NCBI GenBank assembly: GCA_003731675.1
Contig: RCNQ01000325.1
Span: forward strand, 1-14,052
Direction: 5' to 3'
Source: Bacteroidetes/Chlorobi group bacterium ChocPot_Mid
Lineage (GTDB): Bacteria; Bacteroidota; Ignavibacteria; Kapaibacteriales; UBA2268
Length of the DNA: 14,052 nucleotides
The notes under the pieces: generated by a model
Databases searched by the model: none
The model's input: only the letters and a program-made list of their open reading frames with translations
Told to the model about the DNA's origin: nothing
Position numbers and translations under genes: made by a program
In this document: piece by piece, positions 12,796 through 14,052 of the stretch
How the letters are laid out: each line of letters begins with the position of its first letter
Position numbering within the stretch: the stretch's first letter is position 1

Positions 12796-14052
12796 TTGAT
12801 TAAAGAAATAATCATATTGTTAGTAATTATGATAATTGTGAGCAGTAATCTTAAAGCAAAAGAGGATACTTTGTCAAGTGTTTTACCTGATATCAGAGTA
12901 ACGGCAGACAGGATATTGTCAGAAAAATCATTAAAATATAATGCATACAACTTGATAACAACAGATGAAATTAAGCAAAAAAATCCATGGCAAATGAACG
13001 AGGTATTAAATAATGTTCCAGGAATATTTATCAATGATTATGGTGGTCTTGGTGGGTTGAAGACAATTTCCATGCGAGGGAGTACTTCGAATCAGAGCTT
13101 GATTATGATTGATGGGATAAAGATTAATTCATCACAAAGCGGCATTTCGGATTTGAGTCTTGTACCTATTTCGTTTATTGATGAAATTGAAGTCGCACGT
13201 GGTGGTTTTTCAGCAGTTTTTGGCGGTAATGCTATTGGTGGAATTGTGAATCTGAGAGCAAGCGATTATGAAAAAAACAAATTCAATTTAGCTATTAATG
13301 CAGGTTCATTTGGAGAATATTTTATTTCGGGATTTAGCGAATTTGGTTCGGATAAAATCAATCAGAAAATATCTGCAGAATTTAAGACATCAGAAGGTGA
13401 TTATCCATTTATATCAAATGAATCACACAAAAAAAATAATCGTGCAAGTTCAGATTTTATAATGTATTCAGCATCATCTTTTACGAGAATGAATGTTTCT
13501 AACTGGCAATTATCCAATTGGGTAATTCTACAGAAGAGTGGAAGAAATATACCAGGACAGTTTATTGAAAATGCAATTAAAGATGATAATTTACCGATTT
13601 TGAAAGAAGACAGAGCTATTTTTTTATTGAAAGCAAACAACCAAATAAATAAAAATTCGACTTTATCTTTATCTGTAAATTCAAAAATTGATAATTATTT
13701 ATATTTGGACAAAGAATATTATGGTGAAGGATTCCCTGAATTTAAAGCAGAATTTGTTAACAAGGATTTTGTGTTAAATTTAAAATTCAATTCAGATATT
13801 GGAATGTTTGATTATAACATAAGTGCTGAAACGGGGTATTCCTTGCTAACAGGCAATCAGCTTGAATTTGCTACTAATGAAAAAGTGGAGAGATATCTGT
13901 TAGCTGTATCTGGAAAAGCAGAGTCTGATATAAAAGTGAGTAGTATTGGTGAGATTGATTATTCACTTGGATTATGGTTTGATAATTTCTCAGATGTTGG
14001 TAAATCGTTGTCTTCTTTTTTAGGTATATTGTTTAAACCTGAGGTGCCGGGT
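12796..14052 (+). CDS. BtuB-like TonB-dependent receptor, N-terminal part (runs off the window)
   Basis: The frame is open from after 12726 to the window end. The first 419 codons from TTG at 12796 are seen, and the C-terminal barrel is cut off. No in-frame ATG gives a full signal peptide: the ATG at 12829 would begin inside the hydrophobic core. I therefore chose TTG 12796 (MIKEIIILLVIMIIVSS...), with TTG 12757 as an alternative. After the signal peptide come a TonB-box-like segment (LPDIRVTADR) and a plug domain: TTDEIKQKNPWQMNEVLNNVPGI, ISMRGSTSNQSLIMIDGIKIN, ISFIDEIEVARGGFSAVFGGNAIGGIVNLRA. Barrel strands follow. Such receptors import a bound ligand through the outer membrane with energy from TonB. 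Because it shares the riboswitch-controlled operon with a BtuG-like lipoprotein, the ligand is probably cobalamin. It would be of the BtuB type, but its exact subfamily cannot be fixed without the rest. Confidence 0.92.
   Translation, partial: MIKEIIILLVIMIIVSSNLKAKEDTLSSVLPDIRVTADRILSEKSLKYNAYNLITTDEIKQKNPWQMNEVLNNVPGIFINDYGGLGGLKTISMRGSTSNQSLIMIDGIKINSSQSGISDLSLVPISFIDEIEVARGGFSAVFGGNAIGGIVNLRASDYEKNKFNLAINAGSFGEYFISGFSEFGSDKINQKISAEFKTSEGDYPFISNESHKKNNRASSDFIMYSASSFTRMNVSNWQLSNWVILQKSGRNIPGQFIENAIKDDNLPILKEDRAIFLLKANNQINKNSTLSLSVNSKIDNYLYLDKEYYGEGFPEFKAEFVNKDFVLNLKFNSDIGMFDYNISAETGYSLLTGNQLEFATNEKVERYLLAVSGKAESDIKVSSIGEIDYSLGLWFDNFSDVGKSLSSFLGILFKPEVPG

Noticed and set aside
12777..13034. 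Minus-strand frame of 85 codons opposite the TonB receptor
   Set aside because: The + strand frame encodes a clear plug domain over the same bases; the opposite frame is a shadow.

Overview
The window is AT-rich and looks like a member of the Bacteroidota/Chlorobiota (FCB) group. The evidence is a protein with choice-of-anchor-D-type repeats ending in a type IX secretion (T9SS) C-terminal sorting domain, a DUF1573 exported protein, a DUF4369-type thioredoxin-like protein, a BtuG-like lipoprotein next to a TonB-dependent receptor, and promoter-like TAnnTTTG elements. An Ignavibacteria/Kapabacteria-like lineage would fit, but I cannot place it from this sequence alone. I see no tRNA, rRNA, CRISPR array, insertion sequence or phage gene.

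Layout. (1) The left edge holds the 3' part of a + strand membrane sensor (CHASE - TM - PAS - histidine-kinase-like core). Its phospho-accepting His and its ATP-binding boxes are lost, so it looks like a pseudo-histidine kinase. (2) A compact two-way terminator lies between it and three minus-strand genes: a DUF4369/TlpA-like thioredoxin-fold protein (1710-3077), the primosomal helicase PriA (3143-5653), and, behind its own terminator, a DUF1573 exported protein (5766-6482). (3) Divergent from the DUF1573 gene is a + strand pair joined by an ATGA overlap: a large T9SS-sorted protein with Ig-like repeats and a cohesin-like domain, then a small beta-barrel-like outer-membrane protein. (4) Converging on that pair, with stop codons overlapping by 4 bp, is a minus-strand polytopic membrane protein resembling GT-C/PMT glycosyltransferases. 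(5) The right end is a vitamin B12 uptake locus. It runs from a Bacteroidota-type promoter to a complete cobalamin riboswitch, a BtuG-like beta-propeller lipoprotein and a BtuB-like TonB-dependent receptor that runs off the window.

The B12 locus is the best-resolved part. A 9-bp P1 stem closes the aptamer. The loop of the L5 hairpin (TTGCG) is exactly complementary to the loop of a downstream hairpin (CGCAA), which gives the classical kissing-loop contact. The Shine-Dalgarno sequence of the lipoprotein gene sits about 120 nt further on, inside a separate potential hairpin. The inferred logic is that cobalamin stabilises the leader fold and shuts off the surface capture lipoprotein and the receptor, although the leader between the kissing loop and the ribosome site is unusually long.

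Most likely novelty: the degenerate CHASE/PAS histidine-kinase homologue, the long B12 leader with a detached ribosome-site hairpin, a thrombospondin-type-3-like calcium motif in the BtuG-like lipoprotein, and the translationally coupled T9SS cargo and barrel pair. None of these proves a new system.
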